Positions 50,120-59,230 of a stretch of DNA of 64,000 nucleotides are shown here, one piece after another (the first letter of the stretch is position 1; each line of letters opens with the position of its first letter). Both the position numbers and the translations under genes were made by a program. Source of the stretch: Kribbella italica. GTDB lineage: Bacteria; Actinomycetota; Actinomycetes; Propionibacteriales; Kribbellaceae. Below the pieces are notes generated by a model. The model did not search any database and was not told the origin of the DNA. It worked only from the letters and a program-made list of their open reading frames with translations. The DNA is taken from assembly GCF_014205135.1 (NCBI RefSeq), contig NZ_JACHMY010000001.1, forward strand, positions 6,262,001 to 6,326,000, given 5' to 3'.

Positions 50120-51084
50120 CCGACCCGATCCAGTCGGCGCTGCAGCAGCACAACACCGGCCGCGTCATCCCCTTCGCCGCTCCCCACACCCTCGCCGAGC
50201 TGCTCACCCAGCACGCCCAAGCCGCACTGTCGCTCTCCGGCGCCGACCGCTCCGCCTGGAACGGCCAGATCGTCGAAGCCGGCGACGGCATCCTCGGCCT
50301 GGCCCACTGGGACGGCACGCTGCACCTCGACCGCGAGTTCATCCTCGCCCCGCTGCACGACCTCTACGCCCGAGCGGGTCAGTCCCGCCCCACGACCACC
50401 CTCGCCCGGTACCGCGACGCCTTGTTGACGCTCCTCCACGAGCAGTCCCACTTCCTGGGCCCCCACGGCTCCACCCAGGAGGCCGCCCGCGCCGCCTTCC
50501 GTGCGCCCGGCGCCCAGGCCTTGGAGGAAGGCATCGCCGAAGCCTGGTCCCACACCCACTTGGACGCCTACCTACGCCTTCTGTCCATCCCCCACCACGC
50601 TCCCGGCATCGGCGGGGTGTCCACTCGTCCGTCGTACCAGGCCTATGTCCCCGCCACCCTCGCACTGACGTCCCACCTCGACGACCGCGGACACCACCCA
50701 CCCGGCAGCACCCTCACCCTCCTCAACCGCCAAACCACCGAAGGCCAGTGGCCCCTGGTCACCGAGATCCTCTACCGCTCCACCACCCTCCCCCGTCTGG
50801 TCCCCTACACCGAGGAGCCCGAGATCCGCCACGACCTGGAATCCCACCTCCGCAACGCCTTCCAGTCCCTGGAAATCCTCCTCCACGCTCCCCAGGCCCT
50901 GGCCGCCCACCGCTCCCACGCCACCCTCCACACCGCACTCACCACCCTCGACCACCACCTGGAACACCTGGCCAAGGTCTTCGCCCGCCCCACGCAATCC
51001 CGCCCACCACAGTCCCCCACCAACACCACCGAACTGACCCGCACTCCCCAATCCCCCGACGACACCTTCGAGCTAACCCGCTGA
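50116..51084 (+). CDS. HExxH metallopeptidase-like protein of unknown family
   Basis: This 322-residue cytoplasmic protein contains LTLLHEQSHFLGPHG and, about 26 residues on, ALEEGIAEAWSHTH. This is the HExxH...E arrangement of gluzincins: two His ligands, a catalytic Glu and a downstream Glu ligand. The flanking helices fit. The last 30 residues are low-complexity Thr/Pro/Gln with a duplicated TxELTR unit (TTELTRTPQSP, TFELTR). There is no signal peptide. It is translated with the 53-residue protein. The peptidase call rests on motif geometry only. Confidence 0.65.
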   Translation: MTDPIQSALQQHNTGRVIPFAAPHTLAELLTQHAQAALSLSGADRSAWNGQIVEAGDGILGLAHWDGTLHLDREFILAPLHDLYARAGQSRPTTTLARYRDALLTLLHEQSHFLGPHGSTQEAARAAFRAPGAQALEEGIAEAWSHTHLDAYLRLLSIPHHAPGIGGVSTRPSYQAYVPATLALTSHLDDRGHHPPGSTLTLLNRQTTEGQWPLVTEILYRSTTLPRLVPYTEEPEIRHDLESHLRNAFQSLEILLHAPQALAAHRSHATLHTALTTLDHHLEHLAKVFARPTQSRPPQSPTNTTELTRTPQSPDDTFELTR

Positions 51085-52211
51085 CCCACTCGCCCGCTGA
51101 CCCCAGACCCGCTCACACGCCGGCCCCTGACCCGCTGACCTGTTGACCCCCTGTCCCGCTCACCGACTGACTCGCCGCTAGCCCCGCTGCCGCCTACCCC
51201 TTTGATCCGCCTAGTCGCTGACCCTCCGCCCCCTGACCCGCCGAGGTCTGGCTCCCGTCGACCGGCCTCCGCAGCCGCTCGTCGGGTCAGCTGGCATCCG
51301 GGCGACCTAGCGGGAACCGGAGTGGCGTGCGCAGACGCGCACCACCGTCGAGTGCTGCCGCGCCTCCGCACCCGCCTGCTCCACCGCGCCAGGCAGCCAG
51401 GCGCTCCACAGGGACTCGCCGATGGCACCGTCGGCGGTGAAAGCCGTGCCAAAGCGAGCAACGAAGGGCTGTAGTGACAGCAGGAGATGCGGCTGTGGCG
51501 TCGGCAGACGCCACCACGGTCGGATGGTGCCGCGCCTCAACAGCCACCTGCCCCACCGCGTCAGGAGAGTCGGCGGTCCGAGCTCGCCGCCGCGCGCCAG
51601 GCGTTCAGCGAACAGCTTCTGCACCCGGCCTAGCTCGTGCTCGGCGACGAGACCTCGCTCCGCGGGGACTCAGCGGTGACAGCTGTGGCGATGCGCTCGG
51701 CGGGAAACCGTGGCGGCATCAGCAACGACGGAGGTGGCGCCGGCGGACGCGCACGAGGGTCGGTTGGTGCAGCTCCTCCACAGCCGACTGCTCCGCCACA
51801 TCAGGTAGGCAGCACTCCGAGCGCTCTGCGGGAACTCGGCGGGGACAGCTGGTCCGCGAGCGGCGAGGACCCTGGCGACAGCAGCAAAGCCCCCGGCGGC
51901 GACGGGCACCACGGTCAGCTGGCGGCGCCTCCGCAGCCGCCTCCTCCACCGCTTCAAGGCAGCCGGCGGTCGGGGGCCACGGGGACTCCGTGGCGGTCTG
52001 CGGCGGTCTGCGGCGGTGGCCGCGGTCGCCGGGTGGTGGCGGTGGCCGCCGTGGTGGCGGTGGTCGCGGTGGCCGCGGTGGCCGGGTGGTCGCGGTGGCC
52101 GGGTGGTCGCGGTCGCCGGGTGGTCGCCTTGGCCGCGGTGGTCGCGGTGGTGGCGGTGGCCGCGGTGGTGGCGGTGGTGGCGGCGGGTGCTGTAGCCAGG
52201 GCTGGCGGTGG
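51085..52211. repeat. Gene-free repeat region: four degenerate 70-bp copies plus a G-rich array
   Basis: I see no credible gene here. A core of about 70 bp (ending in CTCCACCGC-like bases, then CAGGCAG-like) recurs in diverged form near 51325, 51500, 51740 and 51898, always plus-oriented. From about 51990 to 52205 follows a simple array of GGTGGTCGC / GGTGGCCGC type 9-mers, strongly G-rich on the plus strand and capable of G-quadruplexes. The copies resemble a decayed minisatellite. Confidence 0.65.
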
Positions 52212-53072
52212 TTAGGCGGGGGTGAGGGTGGTTAGCCAGTGGTTGAGGGCGGTGGCTAGTTGGTGGGGGGAGTCTTCTGGCAGGAAGTGGAGGCCGGGGA
52301 CGGTGACTTCGTGCTGGTTCGGCCATTGGCGGCACAGGGTGCGGAGTGGGCCGGTCAGGAGGGCGCCTGGGTCTCCGTTCACGAACAGCTTCGGGATCGG
52401 GGAGGTGGCCATCCACTCGGCGTTCCTGGCGACGATCTCGGCGACGTCGGCTGGGTCGCCGTCCATCGGTATCTCTCGCGCCCAGGTCAGGGTCGGGCGG
52501 CGGGATTCGCCGGGCTGCTCGTACGGCGTTCGGTAGGCGGCCATCTCGTCCGGTGCGAGGGTGCGCTGGATGCCGGCTGGGAGGACCTTCTCGACGAAGA
52601 AGTTGTCGTCGAGCACGAGGGTCTCACCGGCCGGACCGCGCAGCGGGCCGAACAGCTCGGGGTCGGGCGCGTTCTCACTGTCCGCCGCGACCGGGGCTGC
52701 CAGCGTCTCCAAGTAGGCGATCCCACGCACCGCGTCCGGATGCCGGCGACACCAGTCGATGCCCAGGACGGAACCCCAGTCGTGTCCTATGAACACCACG
52801 TCCTTCTCGACCCCCAGCGCGGACAACAGGGCGTCCAGGTACTCCCGGTGCTCGACCAGCCGGTACCGCCCCGGCCCGGAGTCCGGGAGCTTGCCCGACG
52901 CCCCCATTCCCACCAGGTCCGGCGCGATGCACCGCCCGTGCTGCGCCACCCGATCAAGCACGTTTCGCCACAGGTAGGAGGAGGTTGGATTGCCATGCAG
53001 AAAAACAACCGGCGGCCCGGACCCGACCTCGCGCCAGGCCATCCGCACTCCGTGGACCTCGGTGAACTGCAT
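52212..53072 (-). CDS. Haloalkane dehalogenase-like alpha/beta hydrolase
   Basis: This 286-residue protein matches subfamily II haloalkane dehalogenases (LinB/DhaA type): nucleophile Asp98 and Trp99 in FIGHDWGSVLG, halide-stabilising Asn28 in HGNPTSSYLW, catalytic acid Glu122 in GIAYLETLAAP and His262 in GLHFLPEDSPH. All five expected residues are present, so hydrolysis of carbon-halogen bonds is likely; the natural substrate is unknown. The ATG at 53072 (MQFTEVHG) fits the family start. It is isolated between two repeat-rich regions. Confidence 0.9.
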   Translation of the reverse strand: MQFTEVHGVRMAWREVGSGPPVVFLHGNPTSSYLWRNVLDRVAQHGRCIAPDLVGMGASGKLPDSGPGRYRLVEHREYLDALLSALGVEKDVVFIGHDWGSVLGIDWCRRHPDAVRGIAYLETLAAPVAADSENAPDPELFGPLRGPAGETLVLDDNFFVEKVLPAGIQRTLAPDEMAAYRTPYEQPGESRRPTLTWAREIPMDGDPADVAEIVARNAEWMATSPIPKLFVNGDPGALLTGPLRTLCRQWPNQHEVTVPGLHFLPEDSPHQLATALNHWLTTLTPA

Positions 53073-54349
53073 CCCAACCCCCGTTCGGAATCCGCTAGAC
53101 GACCGCACCGCCCGGGCACCGCGCCACCGCGGACCACCCGGCGAGGACCATGCCCTTCCGGCAACCCACTGAACCACCGCCCGTACGAACGGTCGACTCG
53201 ACGGAGATCCGGCGCCCCCAGCGGCTCAGTCTGGTCCGGCCTTCCGCGGCCAGCAGCACGCTGGTCGGGAGCCAGGCGACGCCCGCGCCGAACGGCTCCC
53301 GTTCCTTGGCGGCTTCGCACCGCGCTGCTCCTCGGCGGTTTTGGCACCGCCTCCCCGGCGGTCTCGAGCTGGTCGAACGGACGGTCGACCGGAGCCGGAG
53401 ACTCCGGGCGCACAGCACCAAGGGCGCAGCACCGGGCGAGCGCACCCGCACCGACACCCGGCCCCGGTGGTGTCCGCCCGGGTGGGTGCCCGCCCGGTGG
53501 GTGCCCGCCCGGTGCTGGTCGCCCGGTGCTGCCCGCGCGGTGCTCGCGTGGGCCTCGCTGTAGCCGAGGTGGTGAGCTTCAGCGTGGTTGCCGGGCGTCT
53601 GTTCTGCGCGGGTGCTTGATCAGGTTGAGCAGGCAGGTCGTCGCGTTCGGACGGTGTGGGCGCAGCCTCGCACCTGGGCGGCCGCGCGCTGGGGGTGATG
53701 CGGGTCGCTGCCCAGCGGCTGCTCAAGCCCTGTCGACCGACTCGGCGCCGCGGTGCCTGCTGTCCGCCGGCCGAAACACCTCGTCCCCCGAGCACGGGCT
53801 CGGGGGACGAGGCGGCCTGCGGTGGTTGGTCCGCCAGAGGTGGCCAGTCGCAGGGGTTCGGGAGGAGCGAGGGGACGGGGGCGGTACGGATTAGGTGGTT
53901 GAGGGCGGCGGGATTGCTGGGTGCGGCGGGGCAGGTCGCTGAGGTGCGGCGGTGTGGGTAGGCACCTGGGTGCGGTGGAGCAGGCAACCGGGCGGGGTGT
54001 GGGTAGGCACCTGGGCGATGCGAGTTGGCACCTGGGGCGCGGTGGGAGTGCGCAGCCGGGTGCGGTGCGGGGTAGGTAGCCGGGTGTTGGGTGGTGCGTG
54101 GAATGGGCGTGTGACTCAGGTGGCGGCCAGGGTGGGTGGTGGCGGTCGCCCGAGTGGTTGCCGCGGCGGCCGGGTGCCGCAGCGAGCAGGAGGCCGGGGT
54201 GGGCCGAGTGCCGGGGTGGGCTGGGTGTCGCAGTGGCCGGGGGCCTGGGTTGGCCGGGTGCCGCGGTGGCCGGGTGCCCCGGTGGGCTTGGTGCCGAAGC
54301 TGGCCGGGCCCGGGGGTGGGCCGGGTGCCGCAGCGAGGCGGGGCTGGGG
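53073..54349. other. Gene-free region with hairpin and degenerate G-rich repeats
   Basis: No supported gene lies here. A perfect 15-bp hairpin with a 4-nt loop spans 53779-53812 and looks like a terminator stranded from any gene. About 53920-54349 is a series of degenerate units containing GGCCGGGTGCCGC or GGTAGGCACCTGGG. At 53227-53400 the minus strand has a faintly protein-like frame (GAGVAWLPTSVLLAAEGRT) that may be a gene remnant. Confidence 0.55.
53779..53812. terminator. Orphan terminator-like hairpin
   Basis: CCTCGTCCCCCGAGC (53779-53793) pairs perfectly with 53798-53812 around ACGG. It lies 540 bp downstream of the metalloprotease gene, from which it is separated by the G-rich repeats. 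There is no T-tract. Confidence 0.55.
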
Positions 54350-55708
54350 TCAGGTGGGGTTGATGGTGATCGTGTACGCGCCTCGGCTGCCGTAGGTGGA
54401 GTAGCCGGTGGTGGGGTCGGCGTTGCCGACGTTGTCCAGGCGTAGGTAGTAGGTGCCGGGCTGGAGTTGGGTGCTGACGGTGGCGTCCAGGCCGGTGGGG
54501 GTGCCGGCGTTGGATTGGCCGGAGGCGGGGTTGGCGGAGGTGAGGAGGGTGCCGGTGGCGTCCAGGAGGTCTAGTTGGAGGTCCAGGTTGGCGCCGGTGG
54601 GGGCTGGGGTGGTGGTGGCTGTGTAGGTGCCGGCTGTTGTGATGTCGACGCGGAAGACGTCGGTGTCGGTTTCGGTGGTGACTACGCCGGGGGCAGGCGT
54701 GCCGATGGTCAGTGGCGACGCGTTCTCCGTGGTGTCGGCGTGGTCGTCGGGGCGGAGGGGGAGGCCGTGGGAGGTGATGACGGCGTAGTCGTCCTCGGTG
54801 TTGTTGGCGCCGGCGTACTCGCCCTTGCTCCACTGGCTGATGGCTCGGTAGTAGCCGACGCCCATGATCGGGGCCCAGGCGCCGTGGCCTTCGTAGTAGC
54901 CGACCGAGGCGGTGCCGTCGTGGCCCAGGCCGACGTTGTGGCCCGCTTCGTGGGAGGCGGCTTCGGCGAGGTTCTTCGCGCCGGTGCCGACGCCCTTGGT
55001 GAAGACCAGGGCGGGTTGGTAGTAGTCGTGCTGGCTCGCCGCGTCGTACACGCCGATGTAGGCGACGCCGCCACAGCCGCAGCCGGACTGGTACCAGGTG
55101 TCGGGATCGATCAGGACCCGTGTGCCGTACTGCTCGTCCGACGCGTCCGAGCGGTTGATCGCGTCCTGCGGCGGTTCCTGCGTGGTGACGTCGACGTCGA
55201 ACGCCGCGTAGTCCTCGGCGACGCGGGCCCAGACCTCGTGGACGACGTCCTGCTCCGCCGTACTGAAGACCGCGGGGTTGCCGTCGGTGTCGTACGGCGT
55301 GACGTCGACCGGGTCGATGCCCTTGTCCGCGTTCCACGCGGTGCCAGTGATGCTGTGGCCGTCGAAGTCGAGGTAGATCACCCGGTTCGCGCCGGCCTTG
55401 CTGTGCAGCTCGAACGCCGGTCCCTCGGCGGCGGCAACCGACGCCTTGGCCCAGCGCGGCGACGCGGGCTCGGCCTTCTGCTCAGGCGTCAGGCTGGGTT
55501 CACGGAAGAACAGCCGGCCGGTCGCATCGAGCCGGCTGGTGGTGTCGGCGAGCGTCTCGCGGACCTTCTGCTCGCTCAGTCCGTTGCGCTGGGCAACGGA
55601 TTTCACATCCGGCCCAGGATCGGCCTCGGCCTGGTTCCCGGCGACGACCGCCAAGGCCCCGAAGACAACAGCTCCTGCAACCGCCAACGCGCCAGTACGA
55701 CGAAACAT
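54350..55708 (-). CDS. Secreted zinc metalloprotease with PPC-like domain
   Basis: This 452-residue exported protein has a signal peptide (FRRTGALAVAGAVVFGALAV, cleavage near AEA-DP), a prodomain to about 95, a metzincin-like catalytic domain with HEAGHNVGLGHDG (three His ligands, catalytic Glu), a Cys-rich CGCGGVAYIGVYD loop and the Met-turn-like PIMGVGY. A bacterial pre-peptidase C-terminal (PPC) domain follows at about 335-452 (DVFRVDITTAGTYT). It is a tandem paralogue of the next gene. Expected substrates are extracellular proteins. Confidence 0.88.
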   Translation of the reverse strand: MFRRTGALAVAGAVVFGALAVVAGNQAEADPGPDVKSVAQRNGLSEQKVRETLADTTSRLDATGRLFFREPSLTPEQKAEPASPRWAKASVAAAEGPAFELHSKAGANRVIYLDFDGHSITGTAWNADKGIDPVDVTPYDTDGNPAVFSTAEQDVVHEVWARVAEDYAAFDVDVTTQEPPQDAINRSDASDEQYGTRVLIDPDTWYQSGCGCGGVAYIGVYDAASQHDYYQPALVFTKGVGTGAKNLAEAASHEAGHNVGLGHDGTASVGYYEGHGAWAPIMGVGYYRAISQWSKGEYAGANNTEDDYAVITSHGLPLRPDDHADTTENASPLTIGTPAPGVVTTETDTDVFRVDITTAGTYTATTTPAPTGANLDLQLDLLDATGTLLTSANPASGQSNAGTPTGLDATVSTQLQPGTYYLRLDNVGNADPTTGYSTYGSRGAYTITINPT

Positions 55709-55749
55709 CCGGAATCCTCCTCAAGGATTCCCCCCAGTGCCCCCGCGGG

Positions 55750-55787
55750 CCCGGGGCGCCCCTTCACCAGAAGAAGGACGCCCCGGG
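55750..55787 (-). terminator. Hairpin between the metalloprotease paralogues
   Basis: CCCGGGGCG (55750-55758) pairs with CGCCCCGGG (55779-55787), with a further CCTTC/GAAGG pairing inside. It lies 13 bp past the stop of the upstream paralogue and should end its transcript. Confidence 0.6.
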
Positions 55788-55799
55788 AGTCACAGCGAA

Positions 55800-57275
55800 T
55801 CAGCCGGCGGTGACGCGCACCGAGTACGCGCCGCGGCTGCCGTACGTCGAGTAGCCGGTGTTCAGCGGGTTGCCGTAGCCGACGTTGTCGACCCGCAGGT
55901 AGTACGTGCCGGCCGCGACCTGCTGCGTGAGCGAAGCGCTCAACCCGGTCGGCGTAGCGGCGTTGGTCTGACCCGACGCCGGGTCGGCGGTGGCGACGAC
56001 CGCGCCGGCCGAGTTCAGCAGCTGGAGCTTGACGTCCAGGTCCGCGCCCTTGGCGGCGCCGTTGGCGGCGCCGTTGGCGGCGCCGTTGGCGGCGAAGGTG
56101 TAGCGGCCGGCGGCGAGGTTGGACAGGCGGAAGACGTCGACGTCACTGTCGTTGGCGTAGACACCGGACACGGTGGCGCCGACGGCGAGCGTGGTCGCGT
56201 TCGCGGTGTCGTTGCCGTGGTCGTCGGCGCGCAGCGCGAGACCGTTCTGGCCGGCGACGGCGAAGTCGTCCTCCTTGTTGTTCGCACCGGAGTACTCGCC
56301 CTTGCTCCACTGGCTGATCGCCTTGGAGTAGCCGACGCCCATGATCGGGGCCCAGGCCCCGTGGCCCTGGTAGTACCCGACCGACGCGGTGCCGTCGTGG
56401 CTCAGCCCGATGTTGTGGCCGGCCTCGTGCGACGCCGCTTCGGCGATGTTCTTCGCGCCGGTGCCGACGCCCTTGGTGAAGACCAGCGCCGGCTGGTAGT
56501 ACGCGTGCCGGCTCGCCTCGTCGTACACGCCGACGTACGCGACACCGCCGCAGCCACAGCCGGACTGGTACCAGGTGCCCGGGTCGATCAGCACGCGCGT
56601 GCCGTACTGCTGGTCGGAAGACCCAGAGCGCGTGATCGCCGACTCTGCCGGCGCCTGTGTCGTCACGTCGACGTCGAACGGCGCGTAGTCCTCGGCGATC
56701 CGCGCCCACACATCCCGTACGACGTCCTGCTCCGCAGTGCTCCAGTTGCTCGTGTTGCCGTCGGTGTCGTACGCGCCGACGTTGACCGTGGTCGGCTTGC
56801 CGCCGGTGTTCCAGGCGGTGCCGGTGATCGTGTGCCCGTCGAAGTCCAGGTAGACCACGCGGTTCGAGCCGGGCTTGCTGTGCAGCTCGAACGCCGGCCC
56901 GGCGGCGACGGCGGAACGCACCGGGGTCTTGGCCCAGCGCGGCGAGGCGGTCGACTTGGCCAGCTCGGCCTTGGTCGCCGCGGGCTCGCGGTAGAAGAGC
57001 TTGCCGGTCTTGTCCAGCCAGCTGGTCTTGTCGGTGGCCAGGATCTCCTGGAGCTTCTGCTCGGCGATCCCGTTGCGCTCGGCCAGCTCGGCCAGGCGCG
57101 GCTGGAGCTTGCCCAGCGCGGCCTTGCCCTGCAGCTGCTCACCGATCACCTGGTCCAGTGGGGCGGGGCCGGGCTGCTGCGCGTCGGCCTGGTTGCCGGC
57201 CACGACGGCCAGTGCTCCGAAGACAACGGCTCCGGCTCCGACGAGAGCGCCGGTACGGCGGATCCTGCTCTGCAT
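55800..57275 (-). CDS. Secreted zinc metalloprotease with PPC-like domain (paralogue)
   Basis: This 491-residue protein repeats the layout of its neighbour: signal peptide (IRRTGALVGAGAVVFGALAV), a longer prodomain to about 130, catalytic HEAGHNIGLSHDG, CGCGGVAYVGVYD and PIMGVGYSKAISQW, then a PPC domain. Much of the catalytic region is identical to 54350-55708. An AANGAANGAA repeat from a 12-bp DNA unit is inserted in the PPC domain (near 56060). ATG at 57275 is chosen for its signal peptide. The gap 57276-57449 has no gene. Confidence 0.88.
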   Translation of the reverse strand: MQSRIRRTGALVGAGAVVFGALAVVAGNQADAQQPGPAPLDQVIGEQLQGKAALGKLQPRLAELAERNGIAEQKLQEILATDKTSWLDKTGKLFYREPAATKAELAKSTASPRWAKTPVRSAVAAGPAFELHSKPGSNRVVYLDFDGHTITGTAWNTGGKPTTVNVGAYDTDGNTSNWSTAEQDVVRDVWARIAEDYAPFDVDVTTQAPAESAITRSGSSDQQYGTRVLIDPGTWYQSGCGCGGVAYVGVYDEASRHAYYQPALVFTKGVGTGAKNIAEAASHEAGHNIGLSHDGTASVGYYQGHGAWAPIMGVGYSKAISQWSKGEYSGANNKEDDFAVAGQNGLALRADDHGNDTANATTLAVGATVSGVYANDSDVDVFRLSNLAAGRYTFAANGAANGAANGAAKGADLDVKLQLLNSAGAVVATADPASGQTNAATPTGLSASLTQQVAAGTYYLRVDNVGYGNPLNTGYSTYGSRGAYSVRVTAG

Positions 57276-57449
57276 GGGGGTCCTCCTCAGGGACTCCTCG
57301 GGCACCGTTCACGCGCGGGGCGGCGCGACGAACGGTCCCTGCCTCACGTGCGGTGGGCGTCTCCGCACGGTGCGTAGCCTGCCTGAAGGGTTGCCGCGCT
57401 GTACATGGTTCTGACGCGGAATTAACCTTTCTCGGCACTCCGGCCAGGA

Positions 57450-58556
57450 TCAGAGCACGAGGACCTGGCGGATCGTCGTACCGGCCGCGAGCTGGTCGAA
57501 CGCCTCGTTGAGGTCGCCGAGAGCGACCGTCGAGGTGAGCAGCTTGTCGACCGGGAGCCGACCGGCCAGGTACAGCGCGATGTAGCGCGGAATGTCCCGG
57601 CTGGGCACGGCCGAGCCCAGGTACGAACCCTTGAGCGTGCGCTCCTCGGCGACCAGCGACACCGCCGGGATGCTCAACAGCTGGGACGGGTGCGGGAGCC
57701 CGACGGTCACCGTGGTGCCGCCGCGCCGCGTCGCGTCGTACGCCTGGGTCAGGACAGCGGCGCTGCCGACGGTCTCGAAGGCGTACTGCGCGCCGCCGGC
57801 CGTCGCCTCCTTCACCTGCTCCACGACATCATTGCCTCGGGCATCGATCGCGGCGGTGGCGCCGAGCTCCAGTGCGAGCGCGAGCTTCGACGGTACGACG
57901 TCGACCGCGACAATCGGGTGCGCACCGGCCAGTACGGCGCCCAGCAACGCCGACAGGCCAACCCCGCCGAGGCCGAACACGGCCGCGCTCTGCCCCGGCT
58001 GGACCCGCGCGGTGTTGACGACCGCGCCGACGCCGGTCATCACCGCGCAGCCGAACAGCGCCGCGATCTCCGGCGGGAGCGACGGATCGATCTTGACCGC
58101 CGAGCGGGCCGAGACCACCGCGTGGTCGGCGAATCCGGAGACCCCCAGATGATGATGTACGCCGTCCAGCCGCTGCGGCCCGCCGAGCAGAGTGCCTGCC
58201 GTGTTGGCCGCGGCGCCCGGCTCGCACAGCGCCGCGCGCCCTTCCGCACAAGGCCCGCAGATCCCGCAGGCCGGCACGAAGGCGAACCCGACGGTGTCCC
58301 CCGGCGCGTACTCGGGCGACTCCGAGCGGACGACCTCGCCGGTCGCCTCGTGGCCGAGCAGCATCGGCATCACCCGCGGGCGGGAGCCGTCGATCACCGA
58401 CAGGTCGGAGTGACACAGGCCCGCGGCGCGGACCCGGACCAGCAGCTCTCCCGGACCGGGGTCACCCAGCTCCAACGATTCGATCCGCAGCGGCCGCGAC
58501 TCGGCGTACGGCTGGGGCAGGCCCATCTCCCGCAGTACGGCGCCCTGGACGATCAT
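57450..58556 (-). CDS. Zinc-dependent alcohol dehydrogenase (class III/AdhC-like)
   Basis: This 368-residue MDR enzyme has the catalytic zinc Cys in AAGLCHSDLSV, GHEATGEVV, structural zinc cysteines in CGICGPCAEGRAALC and the NAD-binding AVFGLGGVGLSALLGAV followed by an acidic VDVVPSK, favouring NAD. It oxidises primary alcohols or related substrates. ATG at 58556 overlaps the thioesterase stop (TGATG), so the pair is translationally coupled. Confidence 0.9.
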   Translation of the reverse strand: MIVQGAVLREMGLPQPYAESRPLRIESLELGDPGPGELLVRVRAAGLCHSDLSVIDGSRPRVMPMLLGHEATGEVVRSESPEYAPGDTVGFAFVPACGICGPCAEGRAALCEPGAAANTAGTLLGGPQRLDGVHHHLGVSGFADHAVVSARSAVKIDPSLPPEIAALFGCAVMTGVGAVVNTARVQPGQSAAVFGLGGVGLSALLGAVLAGAHPIVAVDVVPSKLALALELGATAAIDARGNDVVEQVKEATAGGAQYAFETVGSAAVLTQAYDATRRGGTTVTVGLPHPSQLLSIPAVSLVAEERTLKGSYLGSAVPSRDIPRYIALYLAGRLPVDKLLTSTVALGDLNEAFDQLAAGTTIRQVLVL

Positions 58557-58969
58557 CAGGCGATCCCCTCCAGCGCGGTGCGCAGCTCGTCGGGCAACGG
58601 GACCGGGCGGCGGTGCTCGCGGTCGACGAACACGTGCACGAAGCGGCCGATCGCAGCCGCCGCGGAGTCGCCTGAGCGGAACAGCCCGATCTCGTAGGTG
58701 ACGCTCGAGTTCCCCAGCTTGGCGACCCGCAACCCGGCGTCGACGGTGTCCGGGAAGGCCAGCGACGCCTTGAACGTGCACTGCGACTCCACGCACAGCC
58801 CGATCACCGGGCCGCCGTGGATGTCGAGCCGGCCGGCCCGGATCAGGAACTCGTTGATCACGGTGTCGAAGAAGCTGTAGTACTCGACGTTGTTGACGTG
58901 CCCGTACACGTCGTTGTCCTTCCAGCGCGTGGTGATCGCGTGGAAGTGCGGGAAAGTGGTCCGATCCAC
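58556..58969 (-). CDS. Acyl-CoA thioesterase, hotdog (4HBT) fold
   Basis: The product of about 137 residues has the 4HBT hotdog signature RWKDNDVYGHVNNVEYYSFFD, with the catalytic Asp in DVYGHVN, and FVHVFVDREHRRPV at the end. It hydrolyses acyl-CoA thioesters. GTG at 58969 is preferred because a TATTCT -10 (58976-58981, minus strand) ends seven bases upstream, implying a leaderless mRNA; an ATG at 59014 would lengthen it by 15 residues. It is coupled to the ADH. Confidence 0.87.
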   Translation of the reverse strand: MDRTTFPHFHAITTRWKDNDVYGHVNNVEYYSFFDTVINEFLIRAGRLDIHGGPVIGLCVESQCTFKASLAFPDTVDAGLRVAKLGNSSVTYEIGLFRSGDSAAAAIGRFVHVFVDREHRRPVPLPDELRTALEGIA

Positions 58970-59036
58970 CAACTCAGAATAGGGCCGCCCTCTGTCAGTT
59001 CTCCGACGATGCACGTCCGATCCAGGAGTCCCTCAA

Positions 59037-59125
59037 GGTTTTGGGGCCTCCCGCTCTGGACTGAGGAGGGAGGGAGCGCAGCGACCGACCGACGAGGGAA
59101 GAGCGGGAGATCAAGCCCCAAAACC
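59037..59125. repeat. 89-bp intergenic inverted repeat element
   Basis: GGTTTTGGGGC + CTCCCGCTCT (59037-59057) is matched by AGAGCGGGAG (59100-59109) + five unpaired bases + GCCCCAAAACC (59115-59125). Twenty-one bases of each arm pair. The 42-bp interior is purine-rich. It sits between the thioesterase and desaturase promoters and resembles a small palindromic mobile repeat or a dual terminator. The rest of the gap shows nothing further. Confidence 0.65.
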
Positions 59126-59230
59126 CGCGGCGACGAAGTCGACGCCAAGAGCGCAGCCGCGCCGTACCTACGGTTGCGTAACTTACGGTGCCGTAGGGTG
59201 GGGGGAATCCGCCGACGAAGGGAACCCTCG

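Noticed and set aside
53226..55337. 703-codon minus-strand frame rich in Pro/His/Arg
   Set aside because: It overlaps the metalloprotease in another frame and extends through G-rich repeats; no domain, no start signal.
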